NCBI GenBank assembly: GCA_032173965.1
Contig: JAVUNC010000006.1
Span: forward strand, 33,823,870-33,887,869
DNA: 64,000 nucleotides
Reading direction: 5' to 3'
Origin: Sitta carolinensis
Taxonomy: Eukaryota; Chordata; Aves; Passeriformes; Sittidae
The position numbers and the translations under genes are program-made. Positions 27,074 through 37,185 of the stretch are shown here, one piece after another. The first letter of the stretch is position 1. The number at the start of each line of letters is the position of its first letter. The notes under the pieces are model-generated. The model was given only the letters and a program-made list of their open reading frames with translations. It was not told the origin of the DNA and ran no database searches.

Positions 27074-28840
27074 GTAACTGTCTTATTTAGTTTTTTGGCT
27101 TCTTTAATTCTGTTTACTTTTTCAAAGGTACTGTTTCATACATATTTTTTTAAAAGTTTTTTGCCTTGGTCCATGGTAGCATCAGGATAGCTGCAACTCA
27201 TATGATCTTCTTCCCAGCTAAAGCACTCAGCAAATACCCAGAAAAGCTCACTGGAGCAGTGCCACAAATTGTTTTAAAGAAATAAGCTAAATATTCAAAA
27301 GCTCCAAGGTAACAGCAAAACATAAGAAAGCACTATGTAATGCTGAACAGGAAGTTTTATTAGAGCAAGTAGAGATAGTCCTAGAACATTCTTCCTTGAT
27401 TAAAGAGAATATTTTATATAGAACACTTTTCCATTTGTCTGTCGAATGCATGTATTTCTCTTGCTCTTAATGACTGCTCACTTCTGCCTGAAACTTTCCC
27501 CAGTTTCCCTGGTATGGCTCTGGCTTCATTTAATAAATGATATAAGATTTCTTAGTATAGTTATTGCTGACCTGTTCAGCATACAGCAGAATATATTGTG
27601 CTTATGTCACTGTAATTTTTCCTCTCTGGTTTTTGTTTTTATTTTATTATTTTATTTTAATTGAGGGCAAAACTCATTTCTTTGCTTATTGTTCCATCAG
27701 CTTGATAAAATTAGAGAATTCAGCCAATATTTCTTGGAGGGAAAAATGCACTGGAAAATACCTGAGTTTTAACTTACAGAAAAAAAATGTGGCATGCTGT
27801 TTCTGAGAGAGAAGACGTGTGAGATGCAGTGTACATGATTAGTGTTTCCCAAGATATTTTTCCTGCAAATCTCCTTGTTGTAAGGGAAAGAACAAATATT
27901 AAATATCTAAAGGATCTTAAGAAATTACTTACACATTTAGACTGAAACACCTAGCTTAGTGTTCTGCTTTCTGATGGATTTTCTTCTTCTAAGTTAGATT
28001 CCTGAATGTTTTTTATGTATTCACCTTCTGAGCTACCCGGGGGTCTGCAAAAAGGTTTTTCTACCATCCAGATACAGAGCAGAAAAACTTTTCCTGACAA
28101 TCTCGAGTAAGAAAATGTTTGACAAAGCAGGTCAAGTTTCTCTGGGTGAGCTTATTCCACTTCACAGCAATCACTAGACATCTGAGGCTCGCAAAGGGAA
28201 TGCCTGGTTAGGAGGACACTCTTATGAGACACCCAGGGTTCAGACTTACTTCAACAAGAGTGGGGTTAGTCCATGACTCAGCAGCCAAATTACCTTAAAG
28301 TTGGGAGGCATTCTTGCCCCAGTTCAAGGAGAGAGGCAGAGATTTCAACCTGGCTTTCCCAACATCATCATTATTTTCTAATCACAGAGATTTTCCAAGT
28401 GCATTAGATGTGCTCTGAAAAGACAACCATCCTGTTGTCTGCAGCAGTCAGCAGAATTCCAGGAGCTTTTAGGAACACTGTGGGCTCAACAACAGAAATG
28501 TAGGACCCCCTCTAAGTCCCTCAGCACCTGACAGCACCCAAGCACCAGTTGTATGAACCCAATATGCTGGATGCCCAAGGGTGGCTGATATCTCGGTCAC
28601 TTTATGGAGTCAGTCCTCAGTCCATGTATTTTCAGGAAGTTTATTATTTCAGTGAACTCACTGGGGAAACTCACACAATAACAGGTCTCTGTAGGTGCAG
28701 AGTTCCTTTCATCTCCCTTTTGATAATCTGATTTCAGCCCTAAAGCCACTTGGATATATTTGGACTTCAAATATTTTCCAATCCATCTGCACAAAACACC
28801 AGAAGTGGATGAATGGACTGAGCCAAATTTAGAAGAAAGG

Positions 28841-28925
28841 GAAATTCAGTCTGAAGAGTAAAAGTGATTTGCCTGGGAGAGTCAACATTTCAGAACTGGG
28901 AATAAGAACTTGGGAGTTCCTGGCT
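28841..28925 (+). repeat. Worn ancient amniote interspersed repeat
   Basis: The wording aagtgatttgcctgg, then cagaactgggaataagaac, then gggagttcctggct follows the layout of a widespread amniote repeat whose consensus reads roughly 'gtgacttgcccaaggtcac ... gagctgggaatagaaccc ... gagtcctgg'. That comparison is from memory. I am not certain of the family name (CR1-derived or MIR-like SINE). Heavily diverged and without target-site duplications. Confidence 0.4.
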
Positions 28926-29355
28926 GGGGCTCTGGCCTTTGTTTCTTTCTTCCCCTGAAAGAGGAAATAAGGAAATGATTAGTGGCAGCCTCCCTTGCCC
29001 TAGTGCCTTTGCATGTGTGTTCCCCTCCGTCAGCCATGCCTCCATGTGCAGCTCTGAATTTCATCTTTCTCACTCGAGCACAGTTTTGCAGAACACAATG
29101 ACTGATCAATTCATGAGTGCAAGGGGGAAGGAGCACAGTTTCTGCTTGCAATCAGTTATTTGACAGACTGCCTAGCTTCCTGGGTATCTGGGAGAGGGCT
29201 GGGCCTTCCAGTATGTCTGACCCAGGCTGGGTTGTGTTCTAGTAGTCTTGCTGGAATGACTTGGAAGTAGGTGACTAGAGGCTAAGAAACATAAAACAGA
29301 CTGCAGGAGTTCTGCTGGAACTCATGTGGCCCTGGGAAAGTGAAGCTTGCTCTCC

Positions 29356-29415
29356 AAAAAAAAAGGAAAAAAAAAAAAAAAGAAAAGAAAAAAAAAAGGA
29401 AAAGGAAAAGAAAAC
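29356..29415. repeat. A-rich / GAAA low-complexity tract
   Basis: About 60 bases are almost only A with interspersed G and GG, in FBLN5 intron 7. It is a purine-only tract on the + strand, likely variable in length between individuals. Confidence 0.9.
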
Positions 29416-29773
29416 TTCTGCCAAGTCTTTCCTTTTAAATTACAGTTGCAGCTTTGTTGTCAGAGTATCTTTATCTCTGACGTAAAACAGAAATGAAAAC
29501 ATGGTCAACTGGTGACAGGTATTAGAAAAGAAAAATAAATAAATAAAAGCCATACATTGTGTTCAGCAGAAGCTTTGGTTTCCTTAGGAAAAAGGTGATT
29601 AATGAAGAACTTGTTGTATAGCATTTTGTCAGGTTGCTGCAGAGCTCTAGGGACCAGGAGAGTGCCAGCCTCCAGCTAAGGTAATGAGCAAGTAGTCTGG
29701 ATGGCCACCTGCCTGCAGGACTGCTCTTTTGACAGTAAAGCCAAAGACACTAAGCTTTGTTTTACCACTGCAG

Positions 29774-29896
29774 ACATGGACGAATGCAGCTTCTCTGAGT
29801 TCCTCTGCCAGCACGAATGTGTGAACGGGCCTGGTTCTTACTACTGTACCTGTCCTTCGGGCTATAACTTGCTTGACGACAGTAGAAGCTGCCAAG
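29774..29896 (+). CDS. FBLN5: FBLN5 exon 8: calcium-binding EGF module 5
   Basis: The exon is 123 nt, phase 1 to phase 1, with acceptor cactgcag and donor g|gtaaca. It encodes DMDECSFSEFLCQHEC, CVNGPGSYYC and CPSGYNLLDDSRSCQ, matching human residues about 247-287. The six cysteines and the beta-hydroxylation consensus are kept. Human has Asn-Arg-Ser near the end (Asn283, a glycosylation site); here the codon is agt, so the motif reads Ser-Arg-Ser and the sequon is lost. An open frame begins upstream in the intron (29701) and reads through the exon, but the acceptor and the family boundary fix the exon start. Confidence 0.97.
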
Positions 29897-30431
29897 GTAA
29901 CATTCCTGCACTGATTAAAACCCCTGGGGACAAGAAAATAGATCCTGTGTCTAGAAAGAGGTTTTCAAGAATCGAGATGCTTGGTCTTGGCATTGCAGTG
30001 AAATACTCCCAGGGGCCAATTATGCAATTCTGGTAAGAATGTCATCACGTGAATATTCCTGCTAAGGTGAATTCGTGTTTTATTTTAAGTAAGACTTTAT
30101 TGGCTAGGAAACATCTACACAGAAAATACCTCAAATGCTCTCCCCTCTGCTGCACATCTCTCCTTTTCCCATTCTCTAAGGTTGAAGAGTTTGAGCAGCC
30201 AATTAATTTCCAATTTTTTTTGGAGCATTTAACTGCATTTCTCTAATAAGCAGAAATGAATGGAGTAAAAACTGATCTTAAAAGAGGGGACAGTTATAAA
30301 AAGTCCACCTCTCACATTGCAAGAGTTTTATGAATTTCGAGTTAATTTTTTAAGATGGAAACCAGTTTGTAGGAGTGGTATCTTGTACATATTTCCCTGC
30401 TTTAGCCATTCTCTCATTCCTTGTGTTTTAG
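29897..30431 (+). other. FBLN5: FBLN5 intron 8
   Basis: The shortest intron here, 535 bases, runs from gtaaca to ttgtgttttag. I see nothing in it beyond splice signals. Confidence 0.9.
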
Positions 30432-30558
30432 ATATCAATGAATGTGAAATAAGAAACTTCACCTGCACTTCACAGCAAACATGCTTCAATATCCCAGGAG
30501 AATATAAATGTTTAGACCCAGTACGATGTGAGGAGCCTTATCTCCAGATTAATGAGAA
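30432..30558 (+). CDS. FBLN5: FBLN5 exon 9: calcium-binding EGF module 6
   Basis: The exon is 127 nt, entering in phase 1 and leaving in phase 2, with acceptor gttttag and donor aa|gtgagt. It encodes DINECEIRNFTC, then CFNIPGEYKC and CLDPVRCEEPYLQINE, matching human residues about 288-333. The split codon aa|c joins the next exon as Asn, giving Asn-Arg-Cys-Met as in human. Asn-Phe-Thr occupies the position of human glycosylated Asn296 (Asn-His-Thr), so this sequon is conserved. As in human, the final EGF has longer spacing before its last cysteine and leads straight into the C-terminal module. Confidence 0.97.
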
Positions 30559-33394
30559 GTGAGTAACATACCCACAGCCACGAAAGGAAATTCTATCTGT
30601 GAGAGTTGTATCTAAAGTAAACCAAATAAGCTGCAATTTTACACCACAGCCGTGAAGTCTGTCTAAAGAACTATACATACATGCTGTTGCTACATTTACC
30701 ACTGGTAAGCTTTATAAAAATAATAAATTGCAATTTCTTACCAGGTCACCAGGTGTGATATGATATGATTGATATATCAAACTCAGATGTACGTGATGTT
30801 AGACTGGAAATACAGCTAACAACTGGTTGAGAAATGAGTGAGGCGTATGATGTAATGAGACATTTACTTACATTATTAACTGACTTCATATATGCTCAAA
30901 TGCACCCTGTTTATTAGTAGAAGTATTTCCTTCAAATGGTAACTAGATTATGCCTGGGAAGTACTTTAAAACATTAGATGATAGTCAGAGAAGGATACAA
31001 ATAGTTTCTTGTTGCTTAAAGGTTAAAAGTTCTGGATAGTTCACAGACTGATCCGCCTTGCCCAGAAATTGGGTATGTCTGGATGGCGCTGTTAACACTG
31101 TTGCTGTCTCAACTGGGAATCATTTGAGCAAGCAAACAATAAACCCTACATTTCTAAAAATAGCCTCTTTGTTTTACATTTTTGTATGTATTTGCTGGGG
31201 CTCAAAATATTTCAGTTCCAGACAGATCTCGATATACTGCAGTCCACATTATTTCATCCACAGTGTTTGCACTAAATCCTATAACCTGGAATTGCTTGGT
31301 AGCCTAATATATTTTATAGAAAGGCAAGAAATTAATAATTAGCTTCTTCCCTTTATAATTTATTAATGTATTTACATTGCTTTCTGAACTAGGGTAGCTG
31401 AAGAGCAGGCACATATTGTTCGTCTACCTTGGTGATAGAGTCTTAAACTGGAATTTGAAATAACTGAGTTCTCTGTATCTAAATTCCTCAGAGCCCAACT
31501 ACAAAGTCCTTACAGAGCAGCTTGCACCAGAACTCAATCTCTGAGCTCTGTGTTTGGTGGCTTTGACTCATGTCTAGATGGGACTGCACTTAATTTGTGA
31601 CACATGTCTAGAAGTGGTCAGTATAAAAGCCAAATGAATTCCTTGCATCTGTGTTTTCTGTGGAAGGAATTGGGTGTTCAGAATGCCAGGAGCCTCTTGA
31701 TGGTGGACGAGCCAGATGCACTGTCTGAAATTGATGTCAGTAGTGGAGGTTATAGAAAAAATAGTCAAAAAGACCCTTGCCCAGCCAATCCCCCCACCCA
31801 GCATGGTTTTTATAAAGGGGCATCTTGCCTTACAACTTTCTTAAGACTTCTCTGAAGAAATCTTCAGTACGTGTCTAGAGCACATGGACTCATGCAGTCT
31901 GTTTGCATTTCCAAAGGCTTCTGAAAAGACCCTTACATAGTTATTATGGAAATTAAGCAGTTGTAAGTAACAGAGAAAAGTCCCTTAAACAGAAGAATAA
32001 GAGGCTGAAAGATAAAAAATAAACAAAGGATAGTATTAAATTGTCAATTTTCCCACTGAAGTTCTGCAGAGGTCTGAGCTGGACCTACTTGGTCCATCAT
32101 AAGCAATCTGGGAAAAAGAACAAACTGAGAGATGGGCAAAGTCAGCAACAGTATCTGAAGACAGTAGATAAAAGAGTGAGTAGAAGAATATTGCAGAATA
32201 AGCCCCAATGACTGTGCAATAAAAATGGCAGATGAAATTCAGTGTAGATGAATTTAAAGTAAAAAGAAAATCCCACAGTCACAAATTAAATGAGGACCAC
32301 TGATTTGATCATAATCCATGCAAACTGAGATTTGAAGGTTCTAGTTCCATGATCTGCAGTACTCAATAGAGGACAGAAAAGTAATCTGAATTTCTAGTGC
32401 TAATAGGTAGAGAATATCTTTGGAGCACATGCTATTGTGTACAACATCTTTAAAACTGTGCAGTTCCTTCCCCTTCTGTCAAAAGAAATATAACTGGATA
32501 AAGGTTCATAAGAAGCAATGAGGATGATCAAAAGTATGGAATAGCTTCCTTGTGAAGATCAACCAAGTTAGAACACTTCAGCCATGAACAGGGTCAGACA
32601 TGAAGCCCTGAGATGGGTGAGGAGGAGGAGCAGAGATGGACTGGCTGCTCTCCTTTCAGTAGAACAGCTGGGAGCATTAGATAAAGTCAGAAAGAGGCCA
32701 TGCAGAGAGAGATGAAGGGAGCTGTGGAGCTCCTGGCCACAGTGGGCTGTGGATACCAAACATTCATGTGGGAAGCTGGAAAAGCTGATGGATAAGAAAT
32801 CCATTAATAGCTGAGTAATACAAAGAAGAAATTTTTGTTCCAAAGATTCCCAGAGTCACGAACAATTGGAGACTGTTGGTGGAAGTGTCATATGCTTGGC
32901 TTGCTATGCTCTTCTTCCTTAAGGCTCTGCATCTGATGTTAGAACTTTGGTTTAATCCAGGAGGTCTACTGTACATTTTCATGTAGTATACAAAATATGG
33001 TGAAACAAAAATCACTGCTGTTTGTGTAGTACTACCAGTGAAATGATCTAATAATATTTTGGGGACAGTTCAGTTTAAATTACTATCAGAACAAACATGT
33101 GCTGAGTATTGTACACCTGCAGGGCTGTTTCAAAGAAAGTTCGTTTTTGAGTTATCTAAGGAGAATGCCAAGGTATTTTGGCTGAGAAGACAAGGAAAAT
33201 TAGGCAGGATATAGGCCAGAATAGTAACACAGAAGATGCTAAAAGTGAGAAAATTCATTACAAGTTTCATTGATTCTTTTAGCTGGTCAACAACATCATT
33301 TGTTTATTTATTTATGCACCTATATTAGCCTATAAGGAATCAAATATTACCACAGTTTGTAACCCCTGATAATAATTCTATCTCTGACAATCAG
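30559..33394 (+). other. FBLN5: FBLN5 intron 9
   Basis: This 2.8 kb intron contains a long degenerate CR1 LINE remnant on the + strand (about 31890-32585). The flanking sequence is AT-rich with no gene. Its acceptor is weak in pyrimidines (ctgacaatcag), but the downstream frame leaves no doubt about its use. Confidence 0.9.
31890..32585 (+). mobile_element. Degenerate CR1-family LINE, reverse-transcriptase region
   Basis: The segment follows the known order of the amniote CR1 ORF2 3' part, from memory of the consensus: a 'ggaaattaagcagt' piece near 31950, 'tcaattttcccactgaag' near 32044, 'gcaatctggga' near 32103, 'gcagatgaaattcagtg' near 32228, and 'aatgaggatgatcaaaagta' near 32517, followed by 'ggaatagcttcc'. 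Stops and indels break every frame, so it is a dead copy, 5'-truncated as is usual for CR1. The same strand as FBLN5. I did not find its 3' terminal repeats or a target-site duplication. Confidence 0.8.
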
Positions 33395-33590
33395 CCGCTG
33401 CATGTGTCCAGCTGAAAACCCTGGGTGCAGAGATCAGCCATTCACCATCCTGTACAGAGTGATGGATATGGTGTCTGGAAGGTCTGTGCCTTCGGACATT
33501 TTTCAGATGCAAGCAACAACTCGCTACCCTGGAGCCTATTACATCTTCCAAATCAAATCAGGGAACGAGGGCAGGGAATTCTACATGCGG
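33395..33590 (+). CDS. FBLN5: FBLN5 exon 10: start of C-terminal fibulin module
   Basis: The exon is 196 nt, entering in phase 2 and leaving in phase 0, with donor cgg|gtaagt. It encodes RCMCPAENPGCRDQPFTI, VSGRSVPSDIFQMQATTRY and PGAYYIFQIKSGNEGREFY, nearly identical to human fibulin-5 after residue 333. This module ends all fibulins and is known in fibulin-5 to take part in binding LOXL1 and other elastogenic partners. Differences from human are conservative (Val for Asp in the YRVMD stretch, Ser for Ala after Val-Pro). The conservation of this exon supports a functional gene. Confidence 0.97.
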
Positions 33591-35467
33591 GTAAGTCTAG
33601 TGCTCACTGGGGGAAAACATGGAATATCTTGTGGTTAGCTCAGTGTCCTGATAGCACAACTGAGCTTTTCGTGGCTGTCACTTAAACCTTCAGTGTGAGG
33701 CATTTTTTTACATACAGATGTGCAGAGCAGAGTGTTAATCTGCAGAAACTGCTGGATCTCTCAGGAGAGTAACCTCCCCAAAGCAAACATGCTTCTCCTA
33801 TGATACAGTAGGTTTAGGAAAGCCCAAAGCTGTACCCATGTCTAAGAATAGCTCAGGTCTCCCAAGCTCAAGAGAAACTATTGTGCCAAATTGTTTTTTA
33901 TTTGATGGACATTCAGCAACTGTCACCAAGAGACTCAATGTTTCTTGTGTGTTTTATTAAATATTTTCATTGGAAATTGAAAAACGTGAAAACCAAAAAA
34001 AGTAAGCAAAACACCCACCCCTTTATGGCAACAATTGACTTTCTGGCTTCTTTGCTTTCATTTGTAATGAATTTTTTTCACTAAGAACACATGTTTATAT
34101 AGACACCGTTAGAGAAAACCTAATTACCTGGGGGTTTTAAATTTGTTTGCCTCAGAGGATCTCTGGGTTGCCCAGTCATCTTTGCGACACCACCAACATG
34201 CAGAGATTACCGGGGTGTTTGCAGAGAATGGGGCACATCCACAAGGGATGGTGACACTCAGGAGGTTGATTTTCTGCCCCAGGCAATACCTGGCTCTGAC
34301 ATTCGCATGAAGTCCTGTTCCGTGTCTACTGAAGGTTCCCATCCCTCATGGACATGGGTATTGGGACAGATTCCAGCACATATTTCTCACAAGAACCTCA
34401 GATTCCCACTGTAAGAAAAGGAAAATGTTTCAAAATCCTGGATTTACAAGAGGTCCCATTACAATCATTTACATCTCACAAGAGCTCTTTCCTGTTGCAA
34501 AGTCATTACTGATCCCACTGACCTTTTCCCCTCTCCTGGGCCGATCTAGCAGGTGCTGAGGCCCCAGCACCCACCCCCATTGCCCAAGCCTGCTGTTCCA
34601 GTGAATTACCATGCAGCCATTCCTGGGGCAGTGGGAGGGCATGGCTGGGTGGGAGGGATACTGTGCCCTTGGCTGAGGCACCAGGACTCGGCCTGGCACA
34701 GACCAGGCAACATGCCCAGCACCTCCTCATGGCTGTGTCAGCCTTTTCTGATCAAAGGTAACAAACACCCAGTTTTGAGGTAAAACTGGACAGGTAAAAC
34801 AGGACCCACTGTGTCTATGTAAGTTCCCAACAGAAAACAAACTGCAGCTGGTTTTAACATCAGCAGCTCTGATTTTTAAATGCACATAATCTACTGTTCT
34901 AGTCAGATATTGCAAAGATCTTCTTCCATTTAATAAAGGATTGGTTTTCTGAAGTGCCATTGCATATTCAAAGCTCTCTTTGGAGGGTAAGGTTTGTGCC
35001 ATTAACATACACAATGTACCACAAACCCAGACTTCATTCACATGGAAACACCTGTTCTCCAGGTTCTAGTAACAAAACCCCTTCTGGGTGTCTGCTGCTT
35101 CACAGTAACACTGTCCTTTACAACAAACTAAAGAGGACAACAAACAAACAAACAAACAGTTATAATTTCTTGTTTATACCCTAAATCCATGTTTTCATTT
35201 TTTCTTTTTTTGGGCAATAGCAAGTGTCTATGTTCAATAGCTACTTTAATGTACAGGGCTCCCAAAGTCTCTACAAACTGTAGAAGATGATAGTTCACAC
35301 TGAAAAGAAGCCAAATGCTGAAAGGAAACTCTGTCCCATCAGTTGCAGTGGTTTCAAACAATGAAACAGAAAACACCAATTTTGGCTGCTTGAAGACTGT
35401 AGTGAGACAGTAGTTTTGAAGGACTAGTTTTGGCCATCTCACTTGCTTTCTCTTGTTTTATACACAG
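33591..35467 (+). other. FBLN5: FBLN5 intron 10
   Basis: This 1.9 kb intron has a GC-richer patch at about 34520-34740 that throws up overlapping open frames on both strands, with no recognisable product. A short CAAA repeat lies at about 35136-35158. The acceptor is ttttatacacag. Confidence 0.9.
35136..35158. repeat. (CAAA)n short tandem repeat
   Basis: About five to six AAAC units in FBLN5 intron 10. Confidence 0.85.
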
Positions 35468-35629
35468 CAAACAGGACCAATCAGTGCTACTCTGGTGATG
35501 ACCCGCCCGGTGAAGGGGCCCCGTACTATAGAGTTGGACTTGGAAATGATCACTGTTAACACTGTCATCAATTTCAGAGGAAGCTCTGTCATCCGGCTGA
35601 GGATATTCGTATCACAGTACTCCTTCTAA
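35468..35629 (+). CDS. FBLN5: FBLN5 exon 11: C-terminus and stop
   Basis: The coding part of the last exon is 54 codons including the TAA stop at 35627-35629. It reads QTGPISATLVMTRPVKGPR, TIELDLEMITVNTVINF and RGSSVIRLRIFVSQYSF. Human ends in RIYVSQYPF, so length and terminus agree exactly. It enters in phase 0 after the arginine of exon 10. This completes the beta-rich fibulin module. Together the seven exons in the window give 968 coding bases, about 322 residues, with no frameshift or premature stop. Confidence 0.97.
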   Translation, partial: QTGPISATLVMTRPVKGPRTIELDLEMITVNTVINFRGSSVIRLRIFVSQYSF

Positions 35630-36312
35630 ACCTCCAGTTTGTGCCCTGGAAACATTAAGTCAAAAGAGACAGTTCCTCCTCTGCAGAACTCTCTCCTCAA
35701 AAGCCAGTACCTATAGCAGCTCCAGACCGATGACTATTTCCACAGACCCGGTGACCTATGCTTGTCTGAGCAGGGAGGCCTCTTCGTGCACAGTCCCAAC
35801 CAAGATGCAAACATCTGATGACCCATATGATTCTCTATGTGGTCGTGTATTTTAAGGACTCTTCTTCTCACTGTAAACACTTCTAAGGCCTGAGTCTATG
35901 TGAAAGACTGTGAACCTTTTGTATCTCCGAGGCTGCTTAGCAGAAAGCACAAAAAAAAACTGAGGAAAAAGCTGGCTTTTGCAATCTTGCCTTTTAATTT
36001 TTTTTTTTCATTATAAATGAAAAGCAGACAAACAAGCAGAAACATAAACCAAAAAACCCACCTATTGAAACAAGGGACCTCAGAAGTCCTAATTTGCATT
36101 CCAAATTATCTCTGGAATTATCAGTCAGGCACTTTGTTTCAATTCACCCTGCATTTGTCTTAGTTTCACCTGTTTTTTTTTCATTCTGTTTTATACTTAA
36201 AATTCATTGTAAATTCATTCCAAAAATCCTGTTGTACTATGTAATCTTTTGCTTTCTGACTAAGTGTCACATGTTTGGGTTCCTTTCTGTATTAAATCTT
36301 TCTATATAACAG
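35630..36312 (+). other. FBLN5: FBLN5 3' untranslated region
   Basis: The sequence from the stop codon to the probable cleavage site is about 0.7 kb and is AU-rich in its second half. The end is set by an ATTAAA at 36291-36296, with a GT-rich stretch (atggtgtgtttta) beginning near 36335 as a candidate downstream element. The exact cleavage base is inferred. No upstream AATAAA was noticed between the stop and this point. Confidence 0.7.
36291..36296 (+). promoter_or_regulatory. FBLN5: Poly(A) signal ATTAAA of FBLN5
   Basis: ATTAAA is the commonest variant of the AATAAA hexamer. It stands about 660 bases after the stop and about 45 bases before a GT-rich stretch. Use of this site is inferred, not shown. 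Confidence 0.6.
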
Positions 36313-36789
36313 AGTTCATAGAAATCTATCACTGGATGGTGTGTTTTACAATATTTAGGCTTTTATGCTTATTTACACTCAAAATCTTTGACACAGGCTT
36401 CCACTGCCAGAATAGTCCCCAGCATATCAGGGACTTTAGAGCAGATAAGAATCAGAATCTTATTTTTCCCTGTTTTCCTGAGTGTAATAGTTGCAAACAA
36501 TTTGTAATGGCCACAAGGTAGTAATACTAACTCTATAGTTATGACTGCAATTAATCTCCTGTTCAAAGACCACTCAGGTCAGACCTGTCCAAATTCCTGC
36601 AGAAAATATGATTTTTTTTTTTTTCACTTTCAATCTCTCTCCTACATTTCTAACATGGGGGGAAATACTGAAAAGGACCAGGACAAGACTTATTTATGCT
36701 TCTACTGCAAAGCAGTCTGGACTACACCAGTACCCCAACCTCAAACAACGGGATCCCACAGTTTCCATGGGCATTGGCTTCTCAGGTGT

Positions 36790-37130
36790 AACTGCTGTAA
36801 CCAATAGAAAGTTTCTTCTAAAGTCTAATCTGAATCTCCATTGTAATCTGTTGCTTTTTAGCCTACTTCTGTAGAAATTGAGAACAGTTTATCTTCCCCT
36901 TTGCAGCAGTCTAACATGTTTGAAGACTGTTGTCATGTCTCCCCTTAGACTGTTCTTCTCTAGTCTAAACAAACCCCATAGTTTTGGTCTTTCCTCATAC
37001 ATCACATTTTCTGGACCTTTGATCATTCTTGTTGCTCTCATCTGGATTCTCTCCAGTTGGTTCACATATTTTTTGAAGCGCAGTGCCCAAAACTGTGAAA
37101 AGTATTCCAGCTGAGGCCTCTCAGTGCTAA
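36790..37130 (-). mobile_element. CR1-family LINE 3' fragment, antisense
   Basis: Read on the + strand it gives the complement of the well-known CR1 3' region: 'tctaatctgaatctcc', 'actgttgtcatgtctcccc', 'ctgttcttctctagtctaa', 'tttcctcatacatcac', 'tgatcattcttgttgctctc' and 'gtattccagctgaggcctc' in that order. It is diverged but collinear over about 340 bases. It sits just past the FBLN5 poly(A) site and opposite in strand to the gene. A 23-base A run follows 30 bases later at 37163. No intact coding frame remains. Confidence 0.85.
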
Positions 37131-37162
37131 GCTAAATCTATATATATGTTTAATAGTTTAAT

Positions 37163-37185
37163 AAAAAAAAAAAAAAAAAAAAAAA
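37163..37185. repeat. Poly-A tract (23 A)
   Basis: A 23-base A run after taatagtttaat, downstream of the antisense CR1 fragment. Confidence 0.95.

Larger units (their letters stand above)
27074..29773 (+). other. FBLN5: FBLN5 intron 7
   Basis: This 2.7 kb intron holds an A-rich run with GAAA-like units (29356-29415) and, near 28841-28925, a worn ancient interspersed repeat. Short open frames in it are unsupported. The acceptor is tttaccactgcag. Confidence 0.9.
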
